DNA from: CAWCDJ01 sp963796485
GTDB taxonomy: Bacteria > Acidobacteriota > Terriglobia > Bryobacterales > Bryobacteraceae
DNA: 64,000 nucleotides
Direction: 5' to 3'
Assembly: GCA_963796485.1 (NCBI GenBank)
Contig: CAWCLV010000003.1
Coordinates: 186,001 to 250,000, forward strand
The notes beneath the pieces were generated by a model. It was given only the letters and a program-made list of their open reading frames with translations. It was not told the origin of the DNA and ran no database searches. Made by a program: the position numbers and the translations under genes. Positions 56,826-64,000 of the stretch are shown in pieces. Position 1 is the stretch's first letter. Each line of letters begins with the position of its first letter.

Positions 56826-59033
56826 ATGCCTACCCACGTATTGATTCATATTGCCCAAGTACTCAATGTGCCCCTGAAGAGCCTGGTGGCCGTGATCGGA
56901 CTGCTCGACGAGGGCGCCACGGTCCCGTTTATTGCCCGCTATCGCAAGGAAGCCACGGGGAACCTCGACGAGGTGCAGATCCGGGATATTCAGGAAAAGC
57001 TCGAATACTTCCGGGAACTCGAGGAGCGGCGCGAAACCGTCCTCAAGTCCATTGAGGAGCAGGGCAAGCTCACACCCGAATTGAAGGCGAAAATCGCCGC
57101 CACGCTCGAAAAGACCGAACTGGAAGATCTGTACCTGCCCTACAAGCCGAAGCGGCGGACCAAAGCGTCGATCGCGCGGGAGAAAGGCTACGAGCCCCTG
57201 GCGCAGCTCATCTGGGATCAGAAAGAGCCGCTCGGTGAGCAGGCGGAAGAAGCGCTCGAAGGCGCGCGGCACATCATCGCGGAATGGATCAGCGAAAACG
57301 CGGCGTACCGCAAAGCCGTCCGCGCCATGATGGTGGCGGAAGGCATAGTCTCGGCGCGCGCCATCGAGGGCGTCGAGGACCCCGAGGGCAAATACCAGAT
57401 GTACGCGCAGTACAGCGAGCCCGCGGCCAGGATCCCGTCCCACCGCATGCTGGCGATCCGGCGCGGCGCCAAAGAAGGCGTGCTGACGTTCGAAATCGAA
57501 TTGGACGTGCAGAAGCCGGTGGCGTGGCTGCGGTCGCAGGTTGTCCGGAAGCCCGGCGAATGGACGCCGCATTTGGAAGAGGCGGTTTCGGATTCGTACC
57601 ACCGGCTGCTCAATCCCTCGATCCAGACGGAAGTGCGGCTGGAGCTGAAGGACCGCTCCGACGAGGAAGCGATCAAGGTTTTTCGCGAGAACCTGGAGCA
57701 CCTGCTGCTCGCTCCCCCGGCGGGCATGCTCACGGTGCTGGCGATCGACCCGGGGATCCGCACCGGCTGCAAACTGGCGGTGGTGGACGATACCGGCAAG
57801 TTTCTGGAAGACGGCGTCATTTACCCGTTCCAGCCGAGGAACGACCTGGCAGGCTCGGTGAAGACCCTGGCCTCCATGGTGGCGCGCCACAACGTGCAGG
57901 CGATTGCGATCGGCAACGGCACCGCATCGCGTGAATCGGCGGCATTCGTACAGGACTTCCTGCGGCAGGCAAACCTCTCGAAGATCTTCAGCGTGACGGT
58001 GAGCGAGTCGGGCGCGTCGGTGTACTCCGCTTCGGAAATCGCGCGGCAGGAGTTTCCGGACCTCGACCTGACGATCCGCGGGGCGATTTCGATTGCGCGG
58101 CGGCTGCAGGACCCGCTCTCGGAACTGGTGAAGGTGGATCCGAAATCGATTGGAGTGGGCCAGTACCAGCACGACGTGGACCAGCGGCGGTTGAAGCAGA
58201 GCCTGGAAGCCACCGTGGAATCGTGCGTCAACCGCGTGGGCGTGGACCTGAACACGGCGTCGTGGGCGCTGCTGCGGTACGTGGCGGGGATTACCGAGCG
58301 GACGGCCCTGAAGATTGTGGAATACCGCAACGAGCACGGAAAGTTCCGTTCGCGCGTGCAGTTGAACGCAGTTTCCGGGTTCGGACCGAAAACTTTCGAA
58401 CAGGCGGCGGGATTCCTGCGCATCCGCGGAGGCGAAAACCCGCTGGATATGACCGCAGTCCATCCCGAATCGTACCGGGTGGTGGAAAAAATCGCGGCTT
58501 CGCTCGGGGTGGCCGTGAACGACCTGATCGCAAAGCCCGAGCTGGTGGAAAAGGTCAAGCTCGAGGCCTTTACCACTGAAACCGTCGGGATGTATACCCT
58601 GGGCGACATCCGCGAGGAACTGCGCAAGCCCGGACGCGACCCGCGAGACAAATTCGTGGCGCCGAAGTGGCGCGAGGACATCAAGGAGATCGCCGACCTG
58701 AAGCCCGGAATGACGCTGGAAGGCGTGGTGACGAACGTCACACGCTTCGGCGCGTTCGTGGATGTCGGCGTCCACCAGGACGGACTCGTTCACGTCAGCG
58801 AGCTTTCCCAACGCTTCGTGAAAGAGGCGAGCGAAGTCGTGAAGGCCGGACAGATCGTGAAGGTTCAGGTGTTGAGCGCGGACGCGAAGTCAAAGCGCAT
58901 CGCACTTTCGATGAAGGCGCTGGAAGCGGCGCCGGCGGAACCCAAGCGGAAAAACGTGCCCAAGCCCGAACAGCGCAAGCCTTCGTTGGAAGATCAGATG
59001 TCCTCGTTGAATTCCAAATTCCGCGTGCGCTGA
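56826..59033 (+). CDS. tex: Tex-family RNA-binding transcription accessory protein
   Basis: 735 residues from ATG 56826. Tex_N region with VIGLLDEGATVPFIARYRKEATGNLDEVQIRDI, YqgF-like nuclease fold (VLAIDPGIRTGCKLAVVDDTG, AIAIGNGTASRES), helix-hairpin-helix (GVDLNTASWALLRYVAGITERTA), and C-terminal S1 domain (GMTLEGVVTNVTRFGAFVDVGVHQDGLVHVSEL). A cytoplasmic RNA/nucleic-acid-binding protein that influences transcription. The convergent TIGR03437-type gene stops one base beyond its stop. Confidence 0.95.
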   Translation: MPTHVLIHIAQVLNVPLKSLVAVIGLLDEGATVPFIARYRKEATGNLDEVQIRDIQEKLEYFRELEERRETVLKSIEEQGKLTPELKAKIAATLEKTELEDLYLPYKPKRRTKASIAREKGYEPLAQLIWDQKEPLGEQAEEALEGARHIIAEWISENAAYRKAVRAMMVAEGIVSARAIEGVEDPEGKYQMYAQYSEPAARIPSHRMLAIRRGAKEGVLTFEIELDVQKPVAWLRSQVVRKPGEWTPHLEEAVSDSYHRLLNPSIQTEVRLELKDRSDEEAIKVFRENLEHLLLAPPAGMLTVLAIDPGIRTGCKLAVVDDTGKFLEDGVIYPFQPRNDLAGSVKTLASMVARHNVQAIAIGNGTASRESAAFVQDFLRQANLSKIFSVTVSESGASVYSASEIARQEFPDLDLTIRGAISIARRLQDPLSELVKVDPKSIGVGQYQHDVDQRRLKQSLEATVESCVNRVGVDLNTASWALLRYVAGITERTALKIVEYRNEHGKFRSRVQLNAVSGFGPKTFEQAAGFLRIRGGENPLDMTAVHPESYRVVEKIAASLGVAVNDLIAKPELVEKVKLEAFTTETVGMYTLGDIREELRKPGRDPRDKFVAPKWREDIKEIADLKPGMTLEGVVTNVTRFGAFVDVGVHQDGLVHVSELSQRFVKEASEVVKAGQIVKVQVLSADAKSKRIALSMKALEAAPAEPKRKNVPKPEQRKPSLEDQMSSLNSKFRVR

Positions 59034-59034
59034 A

Positions 59035-60626
59035 TCACTGCGGCGGCAAATAGAACGACGCCTGCACCGAAGTGTTCGTCCCGGCGGTGACGATTCCGGT
59101 GTCGAGGTTGGCTCCCGCCAGAGCGTGCTGCACGATGAACGAGGCGAACGAAATCCCGACAGGGCCGGGCACGATAGTTCTGGCCAGATAGTCCGGAATA
59201 GTAAACGTGCCGGCGGTGCTCTGCACATTGCAGACGATCGAAGTGGCCAGCGTCGCTCCCGTGGCGTTGACCGCGATCTGGACGTAAGTATTGGAGTCGC
59301 CGGGGCTCCACTGGAAAGTGAGCGGGCTGCCGATCGCAAAGGTAACCCCGCTGAACGCCGCGGAATTGGTCCACCGCAAAGGAGCGCCCACGCTGAAACT
59401 TCCGCTGAGGGCGCCGATATCCGTCCCACCCGCACTCGAGAAGGTGTACGTGCCGGGGAAGGGAGCCGGTGTCGGAAGAGAGAACGTATAGGTTCCGGGA
59501 GACGTGTTCGGCGCCTCGATCAGCCCGGCGGGTCCGTTGAGCCGGATCGTGCCGCCGGCGTACAAGGGGTCGGCATACGAAGGCGTCTGGCTTCCAGCCG
59601 TCACCGCAGCCTGGGATTCGTAGCACGACCCGGCGGAGGAGTGGAAGGGCACCGGCACCGTGGTCAGCCCTTGCGTGGAGTACCGGAGAAAAGTGCCGTT
59701 GAAGGACCCGGACACGGGCGGACTGAGATTCCAGAAGCCGATCGATCCCACCGAAAGGCTTCCTTTCTGCTCCAGGGTGGAAAGATCGGCGGAGCGGAAA
59801 CTCAGCGGGTCGTCGCATTCGCGGTTGGGCGAGATTGCCATAGTGCCGACGTTGCTCACCAGGCCGTTGACGACCGCGGCGACCGGAACGTAGCAGCCCT
59901 GGATTCCCGCGGGGATATCGAAATCGATCTGGTCCACGCCGGCGCAGCAACTGGTCCTCCCCGCAAACCGGATGTTGGCGCTCTGCCCGCCCACATACAA
60001 CTGTTGCAGGTACGGGAGAGGCCCGGGAAACGTCCCGGCCGCTTCGTCGCCGCCCGCAATGGGCCCGAGACCGGTGCCCCAGAGTGTGGCGACACCGCCG
60101 GGGTTCGCAGCGGAAATAATCGTATTCACCGGGCGCTGCGTCTGGCTGACGAAGTTTTGGATGATCGCCTGGCCGGAACCGCCCTGGTTCAGCGTGAACA
60201 TACCGAACGCGCTTTTTACGATGTGGATCGACGCGGGGTTGCTCGTCAACGTGCGATACGTCAAAAACAAGGCCGCGTCGCCTTCCGGAGCATTGGAGGG
60301 CAGAATTGCCGCAACCTGGGTTGCCGAGGTATAGAGGACCGGGACATCCACGCTGTAAGACCCGGAAGTGAGGTGCACACGGGTTCCCGCGAGACCGTCG
60401 GATGTCGGCAGGGGAAAACCGTTGGCTTCGCCAGCGCGTCGGGCCCGAGATAACTTCCGTAGATCAGAAAGAGCGACCCGCGCGCGATCCCGGCATTCGC
60501 AAAACCGGGCGCCAGGTTGCTGGCGGCATTGACAACGCCGTTCGGCGAGATCGAGGGCTGGGTGGGATTTGCCGCGAAACAAACAGCGGCGCAGAGACTC
60601 GCAACAATCAGAGATCGTGGAAACAT
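59035..60626 (-). pseudogene. TIGR03437-type secreted protein, split by a frameshift
   Basis: The first frame opens with signal peptide MFPRSLIVASLCAAVCFAA and reads GVVNAASNLAPGFANAGIARG and LIYGSYLGPDALAKP; the family continuation (NGFPLPTSDGLAGTRVHL, TSATQVAAILPSNAPEG) is in the frame one base back. The match is restored by adding one base near 60429, where the family would read LAQANGFPLP. Downstream the frame is intact to the stop: IISAANPGGVATLWGTGLGP and a long tail of about 230 residues with no family seen. About 530 residues if joined. A true one-base deletion or a sequencing error are both possible; the T4C4 run at 60409-60418 is a less likely slip site. Confidence 0.75.
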
Positions 60627-60708
60627 CGCCTCTCAATGTATCAATGAATACGGGAATGGGGCTGCGTGCTATCGCACACATCGGCGAAGGCCGTGCTACT
60701 ATCCCGGC

Positions 60709-60969
60709 ATGAGGATCCGAAGACCGATCTCGCGGGAGTCCGGAGAGGGCCGTATTCTGGTGGGCGGAGTGATCTCGACCGTCAGCTACGAAGTGATCAC
60801 CTGGGGCACTTTCGAAGACCGGAAACTGTGCCGCAGCGATCGAAGCGGAGCCCTCGAAGGCGGGGCTGACTGGCCCTCCGGCGTGGCCGTGCTGAAGTTG
60901 CAGGACGGCGAGGAGCGGCGCATTCTCCTGCGAAAATGCGGCACCTTCGCTATCTGCGAAGCAGCGTAA
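60709..60969 (+). CDS. small hypothetical protein
   Basis: 86 residues from ATG 60709. Basic start MRIRRPISRESGEG, then VGGVISTVSYEVITWG and a C-terminal VAVLKLQDGEERRILLRKCGTFAIC with two cysteines. No signal peptide or membrane helix, no family recognised. Codon usage appears like the neighbours. It lies alone between the divergent frameshifted gene and the CsgG-like gene, so expression is unproven. Confidence 0.5.
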   Translation: MRIRRPISRESGEGRILVGGVISTVSYEVITWGTFEDRKLCRSDRSGALEGGADWPSGVAVLKLQDGEERRILLRKCGTFAICEAA

Positions 60970-61101
60970 ACCTTTAGATCCAGTACCATAACCACAACAA
61001 CCCTGGCATCGCGCGCCCAGACGTGTTAAAACTCTGATCTAGGGTGGACCGCCGGGTACTCCGGCAGCCCCCGAATAATTTGTCTGATCGGGGAGGACAA
61101 G

Positions 61102-62079
61102 ATGAGACGGGCGGTGACGGCGGCATTGTTGTTTCTTACCGTTCTGACTGCGGCGGAGGCGCAGCAGAAGAAACGCGTAGCGGTATTGAGCTTCGATTAC
61201 GCGACGGTGCGGAGCGGCGTAAGCGCCCTTTTTGGAACCGATAAGGATATCGGTAAGGGGATTTCCGACCTGCTGGTGGACAGGCTGGTGCAGGACGGCG
61301 TCTATTCCGTAATCGAAAGGAATCAGCTCGACAAGATTCTGGCCGAACAGAATTTTTCGAACAGCGACCGCGCCGACGCGAACACGGCCGCGAAAATCGC
61401 GCGGGTCCTGGGAGTGGATGCGATCATCATCGGCAGCATCACTCAGTTCGGCCGCGACGATAAGAAGACCGATATCGGCGGCGGCGCGCTGGGAAACGTA
61501 ACGGGCCGGTTCGGGCTCGGCGGCATCCGCAAATCGCAGTCCACCGCGGTCGTGCAGATCACCGGGCGCATGATCGATACGAGTACCGCGGAGATCCTGG
61601 CCAGTTGCACGGCTAAAGGCGACTCCACACGGTCGGGCACCGGCCTACTCGGAGCGGGAGGAAGCGTCTACGGACCCGAGGCCGGCGCCGGAATCGACAT
61701 GGCTTCCAGGAATTTCGCCGACACGATCATCGGCGAGGCCACCACCAAGACCGTACAGGACCTGGCGCGCCAACTGGAAGCGCGGGCCGGTTCGCTGCCC
61801 ACCAACGTGGTTGCGGTGAGCGGTCTGGTGGCCGATGCCTCACCTGACGGCACGATCATCATCAACGTGGGATCGAGGGCCGGCGTGAAGGTGGGAGACC
61901 GGCTTTCCATCAAGCGCAAAGTGCGCGAGGTGCGGGATCCGGCTACCGGCAAAGTGCTGCGGGCGATCGAGGACAGCGTCGGGTCGATCACGATCACCGA
62001 AGTGGAAGAGACTTCCGCCGTCGGCAAATTCAGCGGGTCCGGCGCGGCGAAGGTCGGAGACGTAGTTTCGAACAGGTAG
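61102..62079 (+). CDS. CsgG/HfaB-like exported protein
   Basis: 325 residues with signal peptide MRRAVTAALLFLTVLTAAEA and strong GGGAGGA ribosome site four bases upstream. The CsgG fold is seen in VAVLSFDYATVRSGVSALFG, GKGISDLLVDRLVQDGVYSVIERNQLDKIL, and AAKIARVLGVDAIIIGSITQFG. A C-terminal domain (VSGLVADASPDGTIIINVGSRAGVKVGDRLSI) looks like an added beta module. No lipobox cysteine follows the signal peptide. CsgG forms secretion channels for curli; many relatives have other envelope roles. Coupled to the kinase gene nine bases further on. Confidence 0.85.
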   Translation: MRRAVTAALLFLTVLTAAEAQQKKRVAVLSFDYATVRSGVSALFGTDKDIGKGISDLLVDRLVQDGVYSVIERNQLDKILAEQNFSNSDRADANTAAKIARVLGVDAIIIGSITQFGRDDKKTDIGGGALGNVTGRFGLGGIRKSQSTAVVQITGRMIDTSTAEILASCTAKGDSTRSGTGLLGAGGSVYGPEAGAGIDMASRNFADTIIGEATTKTVQDLARQLEARAGSLPTNVVAVSGLVADASPDGTIIINVGSRAGVKVGDRLSIKRKVREVRDPATGKVLRAIEDSVGSITITEVEETSAVGKFSGSGAAKVGDVVSNR

Positions 62080-62088
62080 GTGCCAACT

Positions 62089-63747
62089 ATGAACCTGGAG
62101 ATCGGTTCGACACTCGGGGACTATCAGATCATCGGCATACTCGGCGCCGGAGGAATGGGCAGGGTATATAAGGTCCGGAACACGATTTCGGACCGCATCG
62201 AGGCGATGAAAGTGCTTCTGCCGGATCTTGCCACGGCGCCCGAACTGGCCGATCGCTTCATGCGGGAGATCAAGGTGCAGGCGAGCCTCGAGCACCCGAA
62301 TATCGCGGCCTTACACACCGCCGTGCGGGTGGAGAACCAACTCCTGATGCTCATGGAATACCTGGAGGGCGTCACCCTGGAGCAGATGCTTCAGAAGAGC
62401 GGACGCCTTTCCGTCGCCGAGGCCGTCGAGTACATCCGGCAGGCACTTTCGGCACTGGACTATGCGCACCAGCGCGGCGTGGTCCACCGCGATATCAAAC
62501 CGGCGAACATGATGGTGGTCCGCGGCGGCACTCTGAAGCTGATGGACTTCGGCATTGCCAAGGCAGCGGGCGACCAGCGCCTCACGATGACCGGGACGAC
62601 TATGGGCTCGCTCTACTACATGTCGCCGGAGCAGATCAAAGGGGCGTCGGACCTGGATGCGCGCGCGGATCTTTACTCGCTGGGCGTTTCGCTTTACGAG
62701 CTCGTGACCGGCAAGCGGCCCTTCGACGGCGACAGCCAGTTCGCGATCATGTCGGCGCACCTGGAGAAGGACCCGGTGCCGCCGGTGTCGATCGACCCGA
62801 GTCTGCCGGAGTCGTTGAACGATATCATTCTGATGTCGGTGGCAAAGGACCCGAACCAACGGTTCCAGACGGCGGGGGCCTTCCGCAACGCGCTGGGCGC
62901 ACTGGCGGCGGCCGCGGCCGCTCCGACCGCGACGCTCGCGGCCGCGGCTCCGGCAATGGCTCCGGCTCCCCCGCCCCTGGCCGCAGGGGCCTTTGCTCCC
63001 CCAGTCATGGCGCCTCCCCCCGCCGCCCCTGCGGCTGCGCGCAGCAAACGTGGGCTTTGGATGGCGATGGGCGCGGTGGCGGCAGTCCTCGCGGTCATCG
63101 GAGTGGTTCAATTTGGCCCCTGGAAGAGCAGCAAGGCGGCCCCGGAGACTGCGGTGACAACGACAACGACACCGGCGCAGGTGCCTGCGCAGCCGCCTCC
63201 CATTCAGCAACCGGCGCCCGAACCTGCCGCTACGGCTCCCCCGCAGGCCGCCAGCCAGCCGGCGGCTGCTCCGGCTCAAACGCCGCCGGTAGCTTCCCAG
63301 CCTCCGGTTGAAGCACCCGCAACGCCGCGGCAGGCGCGCCAGGCTGCTTCGAGGCCGGTCGAACGCACGGCACCGCAGCGAAACGCGGAGTCGTCTCACC
63401 CTGTTACGGCGCCGCCGGTTCAGCAGCCCGCAGCGCAGCCGCCGCCCGCCCCGCAGATGGCGCAGCCTTCAGGCCCGAGCCCCGAGATCCTGGAATTTCG
63501 CGAGCACCTCGCAATGCTGACTTCGCGCGCGGAAGGCGTCCGCACCTCGCTGCAGACGCTCAGGCGCCAGCAGGCGGCATCGGGGCTGAACCTCCGCGGC
63601 GATATGCAGGAAGCCCTGGAAATGATGAACACCTATATGCGCGGAGCCCACGACGCAATGCAGGCCGGGGACCTTCCAGCGGCAAGAGGCTACGCGGACA
63701 AAGGCGAGCGGCAGTTGGAAAAGCTCGAGAAATTCCTGAACCGCTAA
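62089..63747 (+). CDS. membrane-anchored Ser/Thr protein kinase (PknB-like) with Pro/Ala/Gln-rich extracytoplasmic region
   Basis: 552 residues from ATG 62089 (AGGTAGG upstream). Hanks-type kinase: ILGAGGMGRVYKV, EAMKVL lysine, HRDIKPANMM near 135, DFGIAKAAG near 155, GSLYYMSPEQIKG and DLYSLGVSLYELVTGKRPF. An Ala/Pro-rich linker leads to one transmembrane helix (LWMAMGAVAAVLAVIGVVQF, about 323-343). The outer part is Pro/Ala/Gln-rich with no PASTA domain, and ends in a coiled-coil-like helical segment. Signals from the envelope, perhaps from the CsgG-like partner, may control it; this is inferred from gene order. Confidence 0.92.
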   Translation: MNLEIGSTLGDYQIIGILGAGGMGRVYKVRNTISDRIEAMKVLLPDLATAPELADRFMREIKVQASLEHPNIAALHTAVRVENQLLMLMEYLEGVTLEQMLQKSGRLSVAEAVEYIRQALSALDYAHQRGVVHRDIKPANMMVVRGGTLKLMDFGIAKAAGDQRLTMTGTTMGSLYYMSPEQIKGASDLDARADLYSLGVSLYELVTGKRPFDGDSQFAIMSAHLEKDPVPPVSIDPSLPESLNDIILMSVAKDPNQRFQTAGAFRNALGALAAAAAAPTATLAAAAPAMAPAPPPLAAGAFAPPVMAPPPAAPAAARSKRGLWMAMGAVAAVLAVIGVVQFGPWKSSKAAPETAVTTTTTPAQVPAQPPPIQQPAPEPAATAPPQAASQPAAAPAQTPPVASQPPVEAPATPRQARQAASRPVERTAPQRNAESSHPVTAPPVQQPAAQPPPAPQMAQPSGPSPEILEFREHLAMLTSRAEGVRTSLQTLRRQQAASGLNLRGDMQEALEMMNTYMRGAHDAMQAGDLPAARGYADKGERQLEKLEKFLNR

Positions 63748-63870
63748 CCGGCATTTCTCATCGATTCGATCGGGCCCGCTGGTAAACTCCACGGACGGGC
63801 GGGCTGGAAAGCCTGAGGCAGGGCTCATTTCTGTTCCATCCGCGCCCCCGCGGGGCCCGCCCTGAAGTCG

Positions 63871-63918
63871 GCCCCACACCATGTGGGGCAGGTTTCAACC
63901 TGCGCAGGGCTTTAGCCC
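63871..63918 (+). repeat. three consecutive small hairpins after the kinase gene
   Basis: GCCCCACA/TGTGGGGC (loop CCA), CAGGTT/AACCTG (loop TC) and GGGCT/AGCCC (loop TT) in series. The motif GTGGGGCAGG also occurs in the 23180 arm. No T-run. The rest of 63748-64000 shows no gene. Confidence 0.5.
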
Positions 63919-64000
63919 CGTTGCGGCATACGTTTGCGGCAATTCGGCACCGACCCGAGTAGAGTGCGGTCGCGGCCCGGTATGTAGCGTGGCTGAGCGG

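Noticed and set aside
60409..60418. Programmed -1 frameshift at TTTTCCCC in the TIGR03437-type gene
   Set aside because: The family match already lies in the new frame upstream of this run, so a one-base deletion near 60429 explains it better.
63978..64000. 5' part of a tRNA-Ser (GTGGCTGAGCGG resembles a D-arm)
   Set aside because: The window ends before any pairing partner can be checked and the would-be acceptor end starts with T; the evidence is too thin.

Overview
The window looks like chromosomal DNA from a GC-rich Acidobacteriota, most likely Bryobacterales (Candidatus Solibacter or Bryobacter relatives). This is inferred from gene content only: two very large TonB-linked outer-membrane proteins with an N-terminal carboxypeptidase-regulatory-like domain, two FG-GAP/ASPIC-UnbV (CRTAC1-type) proteins, a protein of the Solibacter-enriched TIGR03437 type, secreted TPR and M14/M28 peptidase genes, and a CsgG plus PASTA-less Ser/Thr kinase pair. 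No phage, plasmid, CRISPR or IS transposase gene was seen.

Layout. 1-9.7 kb: end of a ROK sugar kinase, a LytS/LytR-type two-component pair divergent from a TonB-linked receptor, then a minus-strand operon (ROK-like protein, PIG-L deacetylase, three small proteins). 9.7-16.3 kb: xylulokinase, a minus-strand set of DUF4159, Tat-exported sugar isomerase-like, POTRA/HEAT-like and zinc-ribbon membrane proteins, a 52-residue membrane protein framed by inverted repeats, and a zinc alcohol dehydrogenase. 16.3-23.1 kb: ftsB-like, cutA, a HAD phosphatase, a degenerate hybrid histidine kinase, a SAM hydroxide adenosyltransferase, then iscS-like and mnmA genes that overlap (tRNA 2-thiolation). 23.1-28.3 kb: a 30-bp perfect inverted repeat, M14 peptidase, SET-domain protein, M28 peptidase. 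28.3-34.4 kb: housekeeping operon valS-nadC-birA-coaX, then a hicAB-like cassette bounded by a 16-bp direct repeat that duplicates the coaX end / downstream gene start.

34.5-42.6 kb: six genes, each overlapping the next by exactly four bases (ATGA or GTGA), encoding almost only exported proteins: a heme-motif propeller protein, an ASPIC/UnbV protein, a di-heme propeller protein, a regulator-propeller protein, a RidA-like protein and a periplasmic substrate-binding protein with no permease. This is the best candidate for an undescribed system. It is followed by about 630 bp of a C-rich minisatellite and a clear intrinsic terminator for the opposing 1150-residue TonB-linked receptor.

47.1-64.0 kb: secreted TPR protein divergent from an ASPIC/UnbV protein; yceD-rpmF-plsX (lipid/ribosome housekeeping) followed by a DsbD fused to an extra TlpA-like thioredoxin; a PGGY-repeat secreted protein; a phospho-dead receiver fused to an RsbW-like ATPase; tex; a frameshifted TIGR03437-type gene; a small orphan; and a CsgG-like / Ser-Thr kinase pair. 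Gene starts often lie inside or a few bases from the upstream stop, so translational coupling is a general feature here.
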